DNA of 41,332 nt from Chloroflexaceae bacterium (GCA_012031225.1 JAAUTZ010000024.1:1-41332), one strand, 5' to 3'. Counted from the stretch's first letter, positions 1-8,392 are shown. Numbers and translations: made by a program. Notes: generated by a model from the letters alone, not told the origin.

Positions 1-630
1 CCCCGCCTGCCGCCCGCCCTGACCCCCCGCAGCCCGGCAACCCCCGCCGCCGAACACGCCCCGCGTGAGGATTATCTGGTGGCGTTGCTGCTGCGCTACC
101 CAGAGGCGATAGCGAAAGCCAATGCGTGGTTGCGCTGCGATCTGGCCGAGTTTGCGGGCTTGGCGGAGATGCTCGGCGATGATGTTGAACACCTGCTCAG
201 CACGACGGCCAACCGCATGCTCTGGCAACACTGGCAGCAGGCGGGTTGCCCAACATTGCCTAGCGAAGCCGAGCTTGGCAACGCGCCGCCGCTGTGGGTG
301 CAGAGCCTCGCGCCGAGCCTGCACGATCACCTGCGCTATCTGGCGGGCTTGACGGTGCCGGGCAGCCGTGAGTACCTGTTTATGCAGGAGATTGAAAAAG
401 GCGTGATCGAGATCCGCAAGGCCCAAGTGCGCCGGTGGCAGGAGCGGCTTGGGATGCAAGCCCACGATCAGCACGCCGATACTGCTGATTCAGCCCCCGT
501 CGCTCCCCCCGACCTGACCCAGACCCTGACCCTGCTCAATCATTTGCTGCACTACAGTGCCCGGATCAGCACCCCACAACGCACCAGCACGTTCTTTGAT
601 CTGCGCGACACGCTGGAGCGCGGGAGTTGA
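1..630 (+). CDS. dnaG: DNA primase DnaG, C-terminal part (5' end outside window)
   Basis: The reading frame is open from base 1 and ends at the TGA at 628-630, so only about 209 C-terminal residues are present. It begins with a Pro/Ala-rich linker and continues with EDYLVALLLRYPEAI, which resembles the start of the helicase-binding C-terminal domain of bacterial DnaG. The rest is a helical segment ending in FFDLRDTLERG. DnaG makes RNA primers at the replication fork and contacts the DnaB helicase through this domain. The catalytic TOPRIM and zinc-binding domains would lie to the left of the window, so identification rests on the C-terminal domain alone. A GTG at 79 could be read as an internal start but is only a valine codon in the longer frame. 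The Pro-rich stretch near residue 160 is a likely flexible linker. Confidence 0.72.
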   Translation, partial: PRLPPALTPRSPATPAAEHAPREDYLVALLLRYPEAIAKANAWLRCDLAEFAGLAEMLGDDVEHLLSTTANRMLWQHWQQAGCPTLPSEAELGNAPPLWVQSLAPSLHDHLRYLAGLTVPGSREYLFMQEIEKGVIEIRKAQVRRWQERLGMQAHDQHADTADSAPVAPPDLTQTLTLLNHLLHYSARISTPQRTSTFFDLRDTLERGS

Positions 631-738
631 GCGGGTGAGATTATGGTCTTGTGGTCTTGTTACCTATGCTACAATACACGATGGTTGGGTTAAGCACAGG
701 AACAGGGTAAGAATACACGTTGAGGATCAACACGGTTC

Positions 739-2204
739 ATGAAATATCACATTGTTACACTGGGCTGTCCTAAGAATAGTGTGGATAGCGAAGGCATGCA
801 CAGCATTCTGGCCCAGCAGGGCTATACCGCTGTGGCCGAGCGCGATGCCGCCGATGTTGTCATTGTCAATACGTGTAGCTTTATTGCGGCAGCCCGCGAC
901 GAAACACTCGCCGTGCTGGGCGAGATCGGCGCACGCAAAGCGGCCCACCAACACCTGATTGCAGCGGGCTGCATGGCCGAGAGCCACACCGCGCTCGTGC
1001 AAGCCGTGCCCAGCGTAGATGCCACCCTCAGCACCAAGCAGTGGATGCAGATTGGGGCGGTGGTGCAGCAGCTACGGGGGGGGCAAGTGGCACGCCCACC
1101 CGGGCCGCACAGCCGGTGCTGGAACTGGCGGCAGCCGCGCCAATGCCGCTGATCCCGCTGAGTGCTGGCCCCGCGCCGTCTGCTGTAGCCCCGCTCGATC
1201 TGAGCATCCCGCTGATGCCGGCCCATGCTGGCGTGGCCACCCCTGCGGCAACGGGCTATGCTGATTGGCGTACCGCGCAGATCAAGCGTAGCCTGAATGG
1301 ACCTTCGGCCTACCTGAAAATCTCCGATGGCTGCAACTTGCGCTGTGCCTTCTGCACGATCCCATCGTTCAAGGGCGATATGCGCTCCAAGCCGATGGGG
1401 GCCGTGCTGGCCGAAGCGCAGGAACTCGCCGCGCTTGGGGTGGGCGAGATTGTGCTGGTGGCCCAGCACTTGACCGACTACGGGCGCGATCTGAAGCTCA
1501 GCGATGGGCTGGCCACCCTGCTCGATGAACTGTGTCAGGTGTTGCCGGCGCATGTCTGGGTGCGCCTGATGTATGCCTACCCACACGGCATTAGCCCGCG
1601 CCTGATCGAGACAATGGCGCGCCACCCGCAGATCTGCGCCTACCTCGATATGCCCTTGCAGCACGCCCACCCTGCCACCCTGCGGCGTATGCGCCGCCCG
1701 CCCGATACTGAGCGCACGCGCCAGATCATCGCCGATCTGCGGGCGGCGATGCCCGATGTGGCCATTCGCTCGACGTTCATCGTCGGCTTTCCGGGCGAAA
1801 CTGATGAGGAGTATACAACGCTGCTGGCGTTCCTCAGCGATATGCAGCTAGATCGGGTGGGGGCGTTCCAGTATTCGCAGGAGCCGGGCACGCACGCCGC
1901 CACCCTGCCCGATCAGGTTGCCCCTGCCGTCATAGAGGCGCGTTGGCACACCTTGATGCAGCTCCAGCAGGAGATTTCGCGCCAGCGCAACCGGCGTTGG
2001 AAACGGCGCACGATTGAGGTGCTGGTGGAAGGGCAGGGCACCGCCGATGATGGCACGCCGTTGGTGGTGGGGCGTTCCTTCCGCGATGCGCCCGAAGTGG
2101 ATGGGCAGGTGTTTGTGTGGGGCCGTGCGCCCATCGGCAGCAAGGTGCAAGCCCGGATTACCCAGACCACCGAGTATGATCTGTGGGGCAAGCTGGTGCG
2201 CTGA
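739..2204 (+). pseudogene. rimO: RimO, ribosomal protein S12 methylthiotransferase, frame broken at a G8 run
   Basis: RimO is a radical-SAM enzyme that adds a methylthio group to an aspartate of ribosomal protein S12. The first frame (739-1152) encodes the N-terminal MTTase domain, with cysteines in LGCPKNSVD, NTCSF and AAGCM that bind one Fe-S cluster. The second frame (entered near 1077, ending 2204) encodes an Ala/Pro linker, the radical-SAM cluster motif CNLRCAFC, the barrel and a C-terminal TRAM domain. The two parts join without overlap or loss if one base is added to the eight G at 1076-1083, or if ribosomes slip back by one on GGG-GGG. The joined protein would be about 488 residues. 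The linker between the domains is about 70 residues, longer than usual. Whether the break is real, a sequencing error or translational recoding cannot be told from the sequence. ATG at 739 has only a weak ribosome binding site. Confidence 0.85.
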
Positions 2205-2283
2205 TGCCTAACGGATGCTTAACCCTCGTTGGCGTGCGCCCAGCCTGCCCCTCCCTAAACCCTACGCGATTGCCACTGGCCCA

Positions 2284-3756
2284 CTAGTTGCCCCAGTGCG
2301 GCTCCGTCTCGACATATTCTGGTGATTCGGTCAGGCTGCGCCAGCCGCCCCCAGCGATATTCGTTACATGAATATCGTTGGCATAGCTAAACACGTAGCT
2401 GCGCCCGCCGGGTGAGACTGATGCTGCGCTCGCATCAAAGATCATATACTGCTGCGAACTGCCATCGTTGTTGAACATCAGCAGCTCTTTGCCGCCCCAG
2501 CTAAACTTGCGCTCGGCGATCAGGCGGAAGCCATCGCGCAGCCACGTCGGTTTGTCAAAGTAGTAGCCCACCTCAGAGGTGTTCACATTGGTCACATTGC
2601 GGCGGGTGTTGTCTTGATCCCCAACTTGCAGAATCCAGACGTTTGGACCACGCCCGTCTTCATCCGAGATGTAGGCGATCTGCTTGCCATCCGGCGACCA
2701 CGCGGGCGAGTATTCGGAGGTGCGCGGGGCAAACTTGGTCAGGTTCACGGCATCGCCCGTGCCATCGGCATTGATCACGTAGATGTCGGCGTTGCCATTC
2801 CAATTGGTGGCAAAGGCAATCTGCTTGCCATCCGGCGACCATGTGGGGTCCCACTCGGCTTGCTCATTGAAGGTGATCCGGCGGGCATTCGAGCCGTCGG
2901 CATTCATCACCCAAATATCCTGATCTTGGGTAGTAGGTGTGCCGCGCACATAGGCAATCTTGGAGCCATCGGGCGAAATCGCGGCTTGAAACTCGCCGAC
3001 GTTAGGCGTATTGGTGAGATTCGTTTTGCCGCCGCCGTTGGGCTGCATCACCCAAATATCGAGCGAGCCGTCGCGGGTCGAAGTATACGCAATCTTGCCC
3101 ATCATATCGGTGAACACATCGAAGCGCACCGATGAGCCAAGCAAGCCAAGCAGCACTTCATAGGGCGTGCCGGCGTTCTCGGTGTGGTGCTCCATGCGCC
3201 GCCGCTCGAAGTATTGCACGTTGCCCGTCCAATCGCCAAAGGTTTCGCGGATCGGCTCCGTGATCGGGTAGCCAAAGCGTTCCAAGCCGCCGTTGGTGCG
3301 CCAGTAGCTGAGGAACGGCTCGCATAGGCTATGGCGGGTCACCTCCACGTAAACGCAGCCCGTCGGGGCACTGTTGACCGCGGGGAAGGATTGCCACGGG
3401 CGGCCTTGCAACTCCAGCAGCTGGGCGCCCAGCCGCCCCGCCAGCACGCCCTGCCCTTGATTGCTGTGGTCTTCCAGCCGATCCCGCTCGAACCACTGCA
3501 CAGGGCCTGACCAGTTCTCAATCGTCTCGATGCTCGGTGCGGTGATCGGGTAGCCAAACACCGCTAAGCCGCCGTTGCGCTCCCAATACTCACGGATCGG
3601 CCCACTGATGCAGTAGCCGGTTTCGGGAAAACAACGCTCGCCACTCTGGGCGTGGGCGGGTACGGGGAAGCGCATGCCCGCTAGTGCAATGACTGCCAAA
3701 AGCACCCCAATTGCCCAACGCCGTGCTGCTAAAGATTGGTGAAAATAGGTAAACAT
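2284..3756 (-). CDS. Secreted LGFP-like repeat / TolB-type WD40-like propeller protein
   Basis: A 490-residue exported protein. The start at 3756 is chosen because GAGGAGG lies about 10 bases upstream; an in-frame ATG at 3813 would precede that site. Residues 1-37 form a signal peptide ending in AHA. Residues about 40-210 hold two similar repeats with the pattern YWERNGGLAVFGYPIT and YWRTNGGLERFGYPIT followed by QWFERDR or QYFERRR, which resemble LGFP-like repeats seen in Chloroflexota cell-surface proteins. Residues about 220-400 contain at least four PD40/TolB-like blades (ISPDGSKIAYV, WSPDGKQIAFA, WSPDGKQIAYIS with DIWVM strands). It is likely an extracytoplasmic binding protein; ligand and partners are unknown. 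It converges with rimO. Confidence 0.8.
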   Translation of the reverse strand: MFTYFHQSLAARRWAIGVLLAVIALAGMRFPVPAHAQSGERCFPETGYCISGPIREYWERNGGLAVFGYPITAPSIETIENWSGPVQWFERDRLEDHSNQGQGVLAGRLGAQLLELQGRPWQSFPAVNSAPTGCVYVEVTRHSLCEPFLSYWRTNGGLERFGYPITEPIRETFGDWTGNVQYFERRRMEHHTENAGTPYEVLLGLLGSSVRFDVFTDMMGKIAYTSTRDGSLDIWVMQPNGGGKTNLTNTPNVGEFQAAISPDGSKIAYVRGTPTTQDQDIWVMNADGSNARRITFNEQAEWDPTWSPDGKQIAFATNWNGNADIYVINADGTGDAVNLTKFAPRTSEYSPAWSPDGKQIAYISDEDGRGPNVWILQVGDQDNTRRNVTNVNTSEVGYYFDKPTWLRDGFRLIAERKFSWGGKELLMFNNDGSSQQYMIFDASAASVSPGGRSYVFSYANDIHVTNIAGGGWRSLTESPEYVETEPHWGN

Positions 3757-4067
3757 GAGTTTGTTAACCTCCTCAAATGGATGACTTAACCATGCCTCCC
3801 AGCATGGGTACAACCTTAATCATAGCACGTTCTAAATGAGAAGTGTGTGAGACTAGCGATGTATTGTGGTGATGGCGGATCCGCGCTTGGCGTGGGGCAT
3901 TTGCCGTGCAAGGCTTTCCTGTGGCATACTTTAGAATAAGAGTCGAGTTTCACCAAGCGGGTGTGGCACAGTTCGCCGATGCCCGCGTGCTGGGTTGCCC
4001 CGCGTGCCAATGCCGGCCGCATGTACTATCCCGTGTGTTTACCCGCACCAATTCAGGAGACGTTGCG
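3757..4067. other. Divergent intergenic region between the propeller protein and the antiporter
   Basis: About 310 bases without a supported gene. On the minus side, TATGAT (complement of 3819-3824) could be a -10 box for the propeller gene, and CCATGC/GCATGG (3790-3807) forms a 6-bp hairpin in its leader. On the plus side, TTGCCG at 3901 and CATACT at 3925-3930 with an 18-base spacer are a moderate promoter candidate for the antiporter. GCGGATCCGC (3875-3884) is a perfect 10-bp palindrome. A plus-strand reading frame runs back to 3906 but looks like non-coding read-through. Confidence 0.4.
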
Positions 4068-6107
4068 ATGGAAATGGAAACGGTTTCAATTGCCTATGAT
4101 CTTGCCCTTGCCCTGTCTGCCGCGCTACTCGGTGGCATTGCCAGCCACTACCTGCGCCTGCCAGCCCTGATCGGCTACATGCTCGCGGGCATTCTGGTGG
4201 GCCCCTTCGTAGGCATCTCGCCTACCGCCGATACCGAGAATATCCAGTTGCTCGCCGAAATCGGTGTCGTGATGCTGATGTTTGGGGTGGGCGTAGATTT
4301 CTCGCTGCAACAGCTGCGCCAAGTGCAGCGCATCGCCCTGTTTGGCGGCGGCACACAGGTCATCCTCACGATTGCGCTGGGCGTGCTGGTCGGCTATCTG
4401 CTCAACTGGCCATGGGCATGGCAGATCTTCTTTGGCTGTGCCTTAGCCCTTTCATCCACCACCGTGCTGCTCAAGATTATGATGGATCGCGGTGAACTGG
4501 ATACGAAGCACGCCCAGATTATGATCGGGGTCTCGATTGTGCAAGACCTCAGCACGATCCTGATGGTCAGCCTGCTGCCTGCGGTTACATTGCCCAACGA
4601 TAACGGCAACCCCCTGCTGCAAGTCGGCACGTCGCTGGCCCTGACCGGCGTGTTTGTGGCGGTGATGCTGGTGCTTGGCTCACGCTTTGTCCCGCTGGTG
4701 CTAGCGCGGATTGCCAAAACTGGCTCACGCGAACTGTTCCTGTTGGCGACGGTGGTGCTATCACTTGGCACGGCATTTATTGCGACGAGCGTCTTTGGCT
4801 TGTCGCCTGCGCTCGGCGCGTTCATTGCAGGCATGGTCGTCTCCGAGTCGGATCTGCACTACCGTGTGCTGGGTGAGGTGATCCCGATCCGCGATATGTT
4901 TGGGATCCTGTTCTTCGTTTCGGTGGGGATGTTGATTGACCCGATGTTTGTCGTGGATAACATTGGCGTAGTGCTGATTGTTGTGCTGACGCTGGTGGGG
5001 GGCAAGTTCCTCGTCACGCTGCTGGCGATCTGGTGGTTTGATTATAGCCGCCGCACGTTGCTGCTCGTGGCGGCTGGGCTGGCCCAGATGGGCGAATTCT
5101 CCTTCATCCTTGCCGCGATGGGCATGCAGATCGGCGTGATTGACCGCTACCTGTATAGCCTGATTCTGGCTGGTGCGCTGATCTCCTCGCTGATTACGCC
5201 CTTCTTCTTGCGGGCAGTCAATCGCCTCGCCGATTGGCTCGATCAGCATATGCCCGCCAAGGATCGGATTGCCGCGCCGCTTCCAGCGGTGCCGCCCGGC
5301 ATCCGCGATCACGTTGTCATTTGTGGCTATGGGCGGGTTGGGCAGCACCTCGTCGAAGCCCTGCACGAGCTAAACATGCGCCATATCGTGATCGAGCAGG
5401 ACTATCTCCGCGCCCAGATCGCCCGCGAGCATGGCTCAACCGTGATCTACGGCGACTCATCTATGCCATCGGTGCTAGCCGGAGCCTACCTCGAACGGGC
5501 GCGGGTGGCTGTGGTGACGGTGCCGGAAACGTCCGCGCAACGCCTGACTGTGCAGCAGATCCGCGAGATTGTGCCCAACCTGCCGATCATCTCGCGGGCC
5601 CGCCAACCGGAAGACCTGCCGCAACTTTACCGCGACGGAGCCAACGATGTGGTGGTGCCGATCTTTGAGGGGGGCATGGAGATCCTACGCCAAACGCTAC
5701 TGCGGATTGGGCTGAGTGCCGAAACGATCCAGAGCTATTCGGATGTGGTGCATAGCCGCCGTTACGAGCCGTGGCAGCAGCCCGATGCGGACTCGCAGCT
5801 GCTCTCCTGCCTGCGCCGCGCCCAGCAGGGCTTGACGATTGAGTGGTATCAACTGCGCCCCGACTCGGCTTACGCCGGGCGCACGATTGGCTCATTACGC
5901 ATTCGGCAAGAGACCGGCGCATCAATCGTAGCATTGCTACGCGATATGGAAGTGTTTGTCAATCCCGAAGCCACAATGATGCTACAGGGTGGGGATCGGC
6001 TGGCTATTCTCGGCACAGAGGAGCAACGGCAAGGCTTTGTGGCGTGGCTGGGCTGGGGTGAATTGGGCATGACGGTTCCGCTGGAGATGCACGCCGTCCC
6101 ATCGTGA
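4068..6107 (+). CDS. Kef-type monovalent cation/proton antiporter with TrkA domains (CPA2 family)
   Basis: A 679-residue membrane protein. The start at 4068 is preceded by AGGAG (4055-4059) at 8 bases. Residues about 5-390 form the sodium/hydrogen exchanger domain with roughly 12 hydrophobic segments and the GVSIVQDLSTIL motif, whose aspartate is conserved in CPA2 exchangers. Residues about 400-520 are a TrkA-N (RCK) domain with the Rossmann glycine motif VICGYGRVGQHLVEAL and an acidic residue (IEQD) at the end of the second strand, which suggests NAD(H) binding. Residues about 590-665 are a TrkA-C domain. The protein probably exchanges potassium or sodium for protons under nucleotide control, like KefB/KefC/YbaL. 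The ion cannot be assigned from sequence. Confidence 0.9.
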   Translation: MEMETVSIAYDLALALSAALLGGIASHYLRLPALIGYMLAGILVGPFVGISPTADTENIQLLAEIGVVMLMFGVGVDFSLQQLRQVQRIALFGGGTQVILTIALGVLVGYLLNWPWAWQIFFGCALALSSTTVLLKIMMDRGELDTKHAQIMIGVSIVQDLSTILMVSLLPAVTLPNDNGNPLLQVGTSLALTGVFVAVMLVLGSRFVPLVLARIAKTGSRELFLLATVVLSLGTAFIATSVFGLSPALGAFIAGMVVSESDLHYRVLGEVIPIRDMFGILFFVSVGMLIDPMFVVDNIGVVLIVVLTLVGGKFLVTLLAIWWFDYSRRTLLLVAAGLAQMGEFSFILAAMGMQIGVIDRYLYSLILAGALISSLITPFFLRAVNRLADWLDQHMPAKDRIAAPLPAVPPGIRDHVVICGYGRVGQHLVEALHELNMRHIVIEQDYLRAQIAREHGSTVIYGDSSMPSVLAGAYLERARVAVVTVPETSAQRLTVQQIREIVPNLPIISRARQPEDLPQLYRDGANDVVVPIFEGGMEILRQTLLRIGLSAETIQSYSDVVHSRRYEPWQQPDADSQLLSCLRRAQQGLTIEWYQLRPDSAYAGRTIGSLRIRQETGASIVALLRDMEVFVNPEATMMLQGGDRLAILGTEEQRQGFVAWLGWGELGMTVPLEMHAVPS

Positions 6108-6210
6108 TGGGTGATGGGCTACCGCACCGAAGATAGGGTGCAAATGTTAGCCTTATCCGTGTACACGAGGGGTTTTTTCGGAATCCGCAATACAATCGCT
6201 AATTTGGCAC

Positions 6211-6238
6211 TTGCAGATCTCGCCGAATACGGTATACT
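6211..6238 (+). promoter_or_regulatory. Promoter of the HU gene
   Basis: TTGCAG (6211-6216) and TATACT (6233-6238) are spaced by 16 bases, a good sigma-70-type match about 55 bases ahead of the HU start codon. No experimental support. Confidence 0.55.
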
Positions 6239-6294
6239 GCATTGCTATTGAAACGCACTTGGAGCGACGTGTTTTCTATTCACGGGAGGAGTGT

Positions 6295-6600
6295 ATGACC
6301 ACTGAGAAGGCTGCCAGCATGCAGAAGACCGAGTTCATCAAAGAGGTTGCTACCCGTACTGAACTTTCGCAGAAAGTCACCCGCCAAGTGATTGACGCGG
6401 CATTTGAGGTGATTAGCGAGGCATTGGCTCAAGGGCAGCGCGTCACCCTCACTGGCTTCGGCACGTTTGAGGTTCGCACCCGCCAAGCCCGCGAGGGCGT
6501 GAATCCGCAGACGGGGCAGAAGATGAAGATCGCCGCAACCCGCACGCCGGGCTTCACCGCTAGCAGCACCCTGAAGGAGAAGATCAAGCAAGAGGAGTAG
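6295..6600 (+). CDS. HU/IHF-family nucleoid DNA-binding protein
   Basis: A 101-residue histone-like protein. GGGAGGA at 6284-6290 fixes the start at 6295. The sequence matches the HU fold: KTEFIKEVATRTELSQK (helix 1), the helix-turn region RQVIDAAFEVISEALAQG, the core GQRVTLTGFGTFEVRTR, the DNA-embracing arm REGVNPQTGQKMKIAATRTPGF and the C-terminal helix. HU proteins bend DNA as dimers and help organise the chromosome. There is a short N-terminal extension of about 9 residues (MTTEKAASM) ahead of the usual HU start. It is single-gene, with its own promoter and terminator. Confidence 0.93.
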   Translation: MTTEKAASMQKTEFIKEVATRTELSQKVTRQVIDAAFEVISEALAQGQRVTLTGFGTFEVRTRQAREGVNPQTGQKMKIAATRTPGFTASSTLKEKIKQEE

Positions 6601-6638
6601 CGGCGCACGTTATGCAGCTACTCACCGCAATCCTTCGC

Positions 6639-6671
6639 CTGTCCTGCCCGATGCGGCAGGGCAGTTTTTTT
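6639..6671 (+). terminator. Rho-independent terminator after the HU gene
   Basis: CTGTCCTGCC (6639-6648) pairs with GGCAGGGCAG (6655-6664), a 10-bp stem with one G-U pair and a 6-base loop, followed by seven T (6665-6671). Confidence 0.92.
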
Positions 6672-6737
6672 ATCGGGTGGCGCGGCTTTGGGCATAGACT
6701 AGCTCTTGGCCCGTGCTAGCTCTCCCTGTGCAAACCC

Positions 6738-6767
6738 TTGACAAGTAGGGTACAAACCCCGTATCAT
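6738..6767 (+). promoter_or_regulatory. Strong sigma-70-type promoter of the VOC/hydrolase unit
   Basis: TTGACA (6738-6743) and TATCAT (6762-6767) with an 18-base spacer. The -35 box is perfect and the -10 box has one mismatch. The predicted start of transcription falls inside or just after the twin palindromes at 6770-6789. Confidence 0.75.
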
Positions 6768-6769
6768 AT

Positions 6770-6789
6770 CTCTAGAGCAAACTCTAGAG
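6770..6789. promoter_or_regulatory. Tandem CTCTAGAG palindromes, candidate operator
   Basis: The 8-bp palindrome CTCTAGAG occurs at 6770-6777 and 6782-6789, each followed by CAAA, giving a 12-bp direct repeat. It lies directly downstream of the -10 box, where a bound repressor would block transcription start. The regulator is not encoded next to it. Confidence 0.5.
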
Positions 6790-6823
6790 CAAAGAGGTGT
6801 TGTCGTTCACAGAGAGGTGATGT

Positions 6824-7549
6824 ATGTCCAACCCTGCAACAATCTCAGTCCGGTTTGCAACTGCCACCACAACCTACAGCGGCGATCTCCCGATTACGAG
6901 CATTGTGCATCAGGCGATGCATGCCCTGCTCCCCGCCGATCTCCAGTATGCCCATCATCTGCGGGTGCTGCGTGCCGATGGCACATTGATCTACCCGGAC
7001 ATGTTTCTCAACGAGATCGTCGCCCACTATGGCGATGCCGACTTTGTGCTTGAAGCACGCGCACTTGATCCGCGTCCGGCGGCGTGGACGAATTACGGCT
7101 TCGATCATCTTGCGCTCGCTGTGACGGATCGTCCGTCTGCCCGCGATTTCTTCCACATCGGCTTGCAGATGCAGATCGTGCGCGACGACGACCACCTCAC
7201 CGTCGTGACGACGGGCAACACTGCGCTATTCCTGTTTGAGGCCAAGCCGGGTGCGCCGCTCTCGGATGGGATCCCCTCGCGCATCCATCACATTGGCTTT
7301 GTGGTAGATCACCTCGAAGCGGCGTTTGCCCATTTGCAAGCGCACTTCCCCGCCTTCACATCGGAGTTTACGCTGCTCGAACGGGCCGAGCGGCTATCCC
7401 TCTATGGACACATCACCTTTGGCGACGTGCGGTTTATGATCCAACTCTCAGAAATCAAGCCGGAGTATCGCGGCTTTGCCAATGGCACGCCCTTCACGGA
7501 AGTGCTGTATGACTATGCCGCCCGCCACTATGGGGTACGTCTGGGCTAA
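6824..7549 (+). CDS. N-terminal beta-grasp-like domain fused to a VOC (glyoxalase-fold) domain
   Basis: A 241-residue protein with GAGAGGTGAT ahead of ATG 6824. Residues 1-80 have an alternating strand pattern ISVRFATATTTYSG, a helix TSIVHQAMHALLP, then LRVLRADGTLIY and DADFVLEA; the order strand-strand-helix-strand-strand suggests a ubiquitin-like beta-grasp fold, but I recognise no named family. Residues 88-235 are two VOC modules. Candidate metal ligands are H95 (FDHLALAV), E139 (ALFLFE) and H156 (HHIGFVV); at the fourth position the sequence reads RFMIQLSE, with Gln where Glu is common. VOC proteins include glyoxalases, dioxygenases and epimerases, so the reaction is open. The next gene, 60 bases on, is an alpha/beta hydrolase, pointing to a small catabolic or detoxification pathway. 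Confidence 0.75.
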   Translation: MSNPATISVRFATATTTYSGDLPITSIVHQAMHALLPADLQYAHHLRVLRADGTLIYPDMFLNEIVAHYGDADFVLEARALDPRPAAWTNYGFDHLALAVTDRPSARDFFHIGLQMQIVRDDDHLTVVTTGNTALFLFEAKPGAPLSDGIPSRIHHIGFVVDHLEAAFAHLQAHFPAFTSEFTLLERAERLSLYGHITFGDVRFMIQLSEIKPEYRGFANGTPFTEVLYDYAARHYGVRLG

Positions 7550-7566
7550 TGCTATCGAAACAATCT

Positions 7567-7592
7567 ACACCAACCACACCAACCACACCAAC
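7567..7592 (+). repeat. Nine-base tandem repeat ahead of the hydrolase start
   Basis: ACACCAACC occurs at 7567-7575 and 7576-7584, followed by a third copy lacking one base (7585-7592). The array abuts the ribosome binding site AAAGGAG (7593-7599). It lacks G and T and should be unstructured in the mRNA. Confidence 0.7.
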
Positions 7593-7609
7593 AAAGGAGC
7601 CGAACACCA

Positions 7610-8392
7610 ATGACCATACATTTTTTCACCACCGATGATGGAGTCAAGCTCGCCTATCGCACCTTTGGCAGGGGACCAGAGCAGATCCTAATGCTGCACG
7701 GCTTCAACTGCACCAGCCGTAACTTCGATTGGATGCTATCCTTTTTTGCCCCAGATCGCTACACGGTTGTGCTGCCTGATCTGCGCGGCGGCGGCGCATC
7801 CGACAAGCCCGACACGGGCTACACGCTAGAGCGTTTCGGGCGCGATACACTGGCCCTCATTCGGGGGTTAGGCTGGCAGCAGTTCAGCCTTGTCGGGCAC
7901 AGCACGGGCGGCGCAATCGCGCAGTGGATCGCCGCCGAAGTTCCGCTCCGCACATTGATCCTGCTGGGGCCTGTGCCCGCCACGGGGGTGCCGATGTCGC
8001 CCGAAGGCGCGGCAATGTTCCGGGCCGCCGCAGAATCGGCGGAAGGGCGGGCGGCGGTCTGGCAGATGGGCTGGAGTACGCCGATCCCGGCTGATTTGCT
8101 CGATGGGCTGGTGAGCGACTCGATGACGTGGCGGCGCGAAGCGATGCTGGAGATGTTTGAGGCGTGGAGCAATGCGAACTTCCCCGAACGGCTCGCGCAC
8201 ATTCATGTTCCGACGCTGGTGGTAGGCGCACAGCATGAGCCATTCCTGACGGCGGATTTCCTGCACGCCAACGTCGTCAGTCAGATTAGCGGGGCCCGTT
8301 TCGTTGAAGTGCCGAACAGCAACCACTACATGCACATTGAGCAACCCGCATTTACGGCGGGGGTAGTGATCGGCTTCCTTGCGGCCCACTAG
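7610..8392 (+). CDS. Alpha/beta-hydrolase fold enzyme
   Basis: A 260-residue enzyme with AAAGGAG ahead of ATG 7610. It shows the oxyanion-hole segment MLHGFNCTS, LPDLRGGGAS on the strand before helix A, the nucleophile elbow GHSTGG with S98, and a C-terminal NSNHYMHIEQP that carries the catalytic histidine. At the usual place of the acid (after TLVVGAQ) the sequence reads HEPF, suggesting glutamate instead of aspartate. The small lid region lies at about 125-190. Such enzymes hydrolyse esters, epoxides, halides or C-C bonds; the substrate is unknown. It follows the VOC protein by 60 bases and is probably cotranscribed, so the two may act on the same compound. Confidence 0.85.
   Translation: MTIHFFTTDDGVKLAYRTFGRGPEQILMLHGFNCTSRNFDWMLSFFAPDRYTVVLPDLRGGGASDKPDTGYTLERFGRDTLALIRGLGWQQFSLVGHSTGGAIAQWIAAEVPLRTLILLGPVPATGVPMSPEGAAMFRAAAESAEGRAAVWQMGWSTPIPADLLDGLVSDSMTWRREAMLEMFEAWSNANFPERLAHIHVPTLVVGAQHEPFLTADFLHANVVSQISGARFVEVPNSNHYMHIEQPAFTAGVVIGFLAAH

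Noticed and set aside
822-1670. Long minus-strand reading frame opposite rimO
   Set aside because: It is the antisense shadow of rimO, low in sense-like composition and without family match.
3906-4067. N-terminal extension of the antiporter
   Set aside because: The frame is open, but ATG 4068 has a good ribosome binding site and the first membrane segment starts there.
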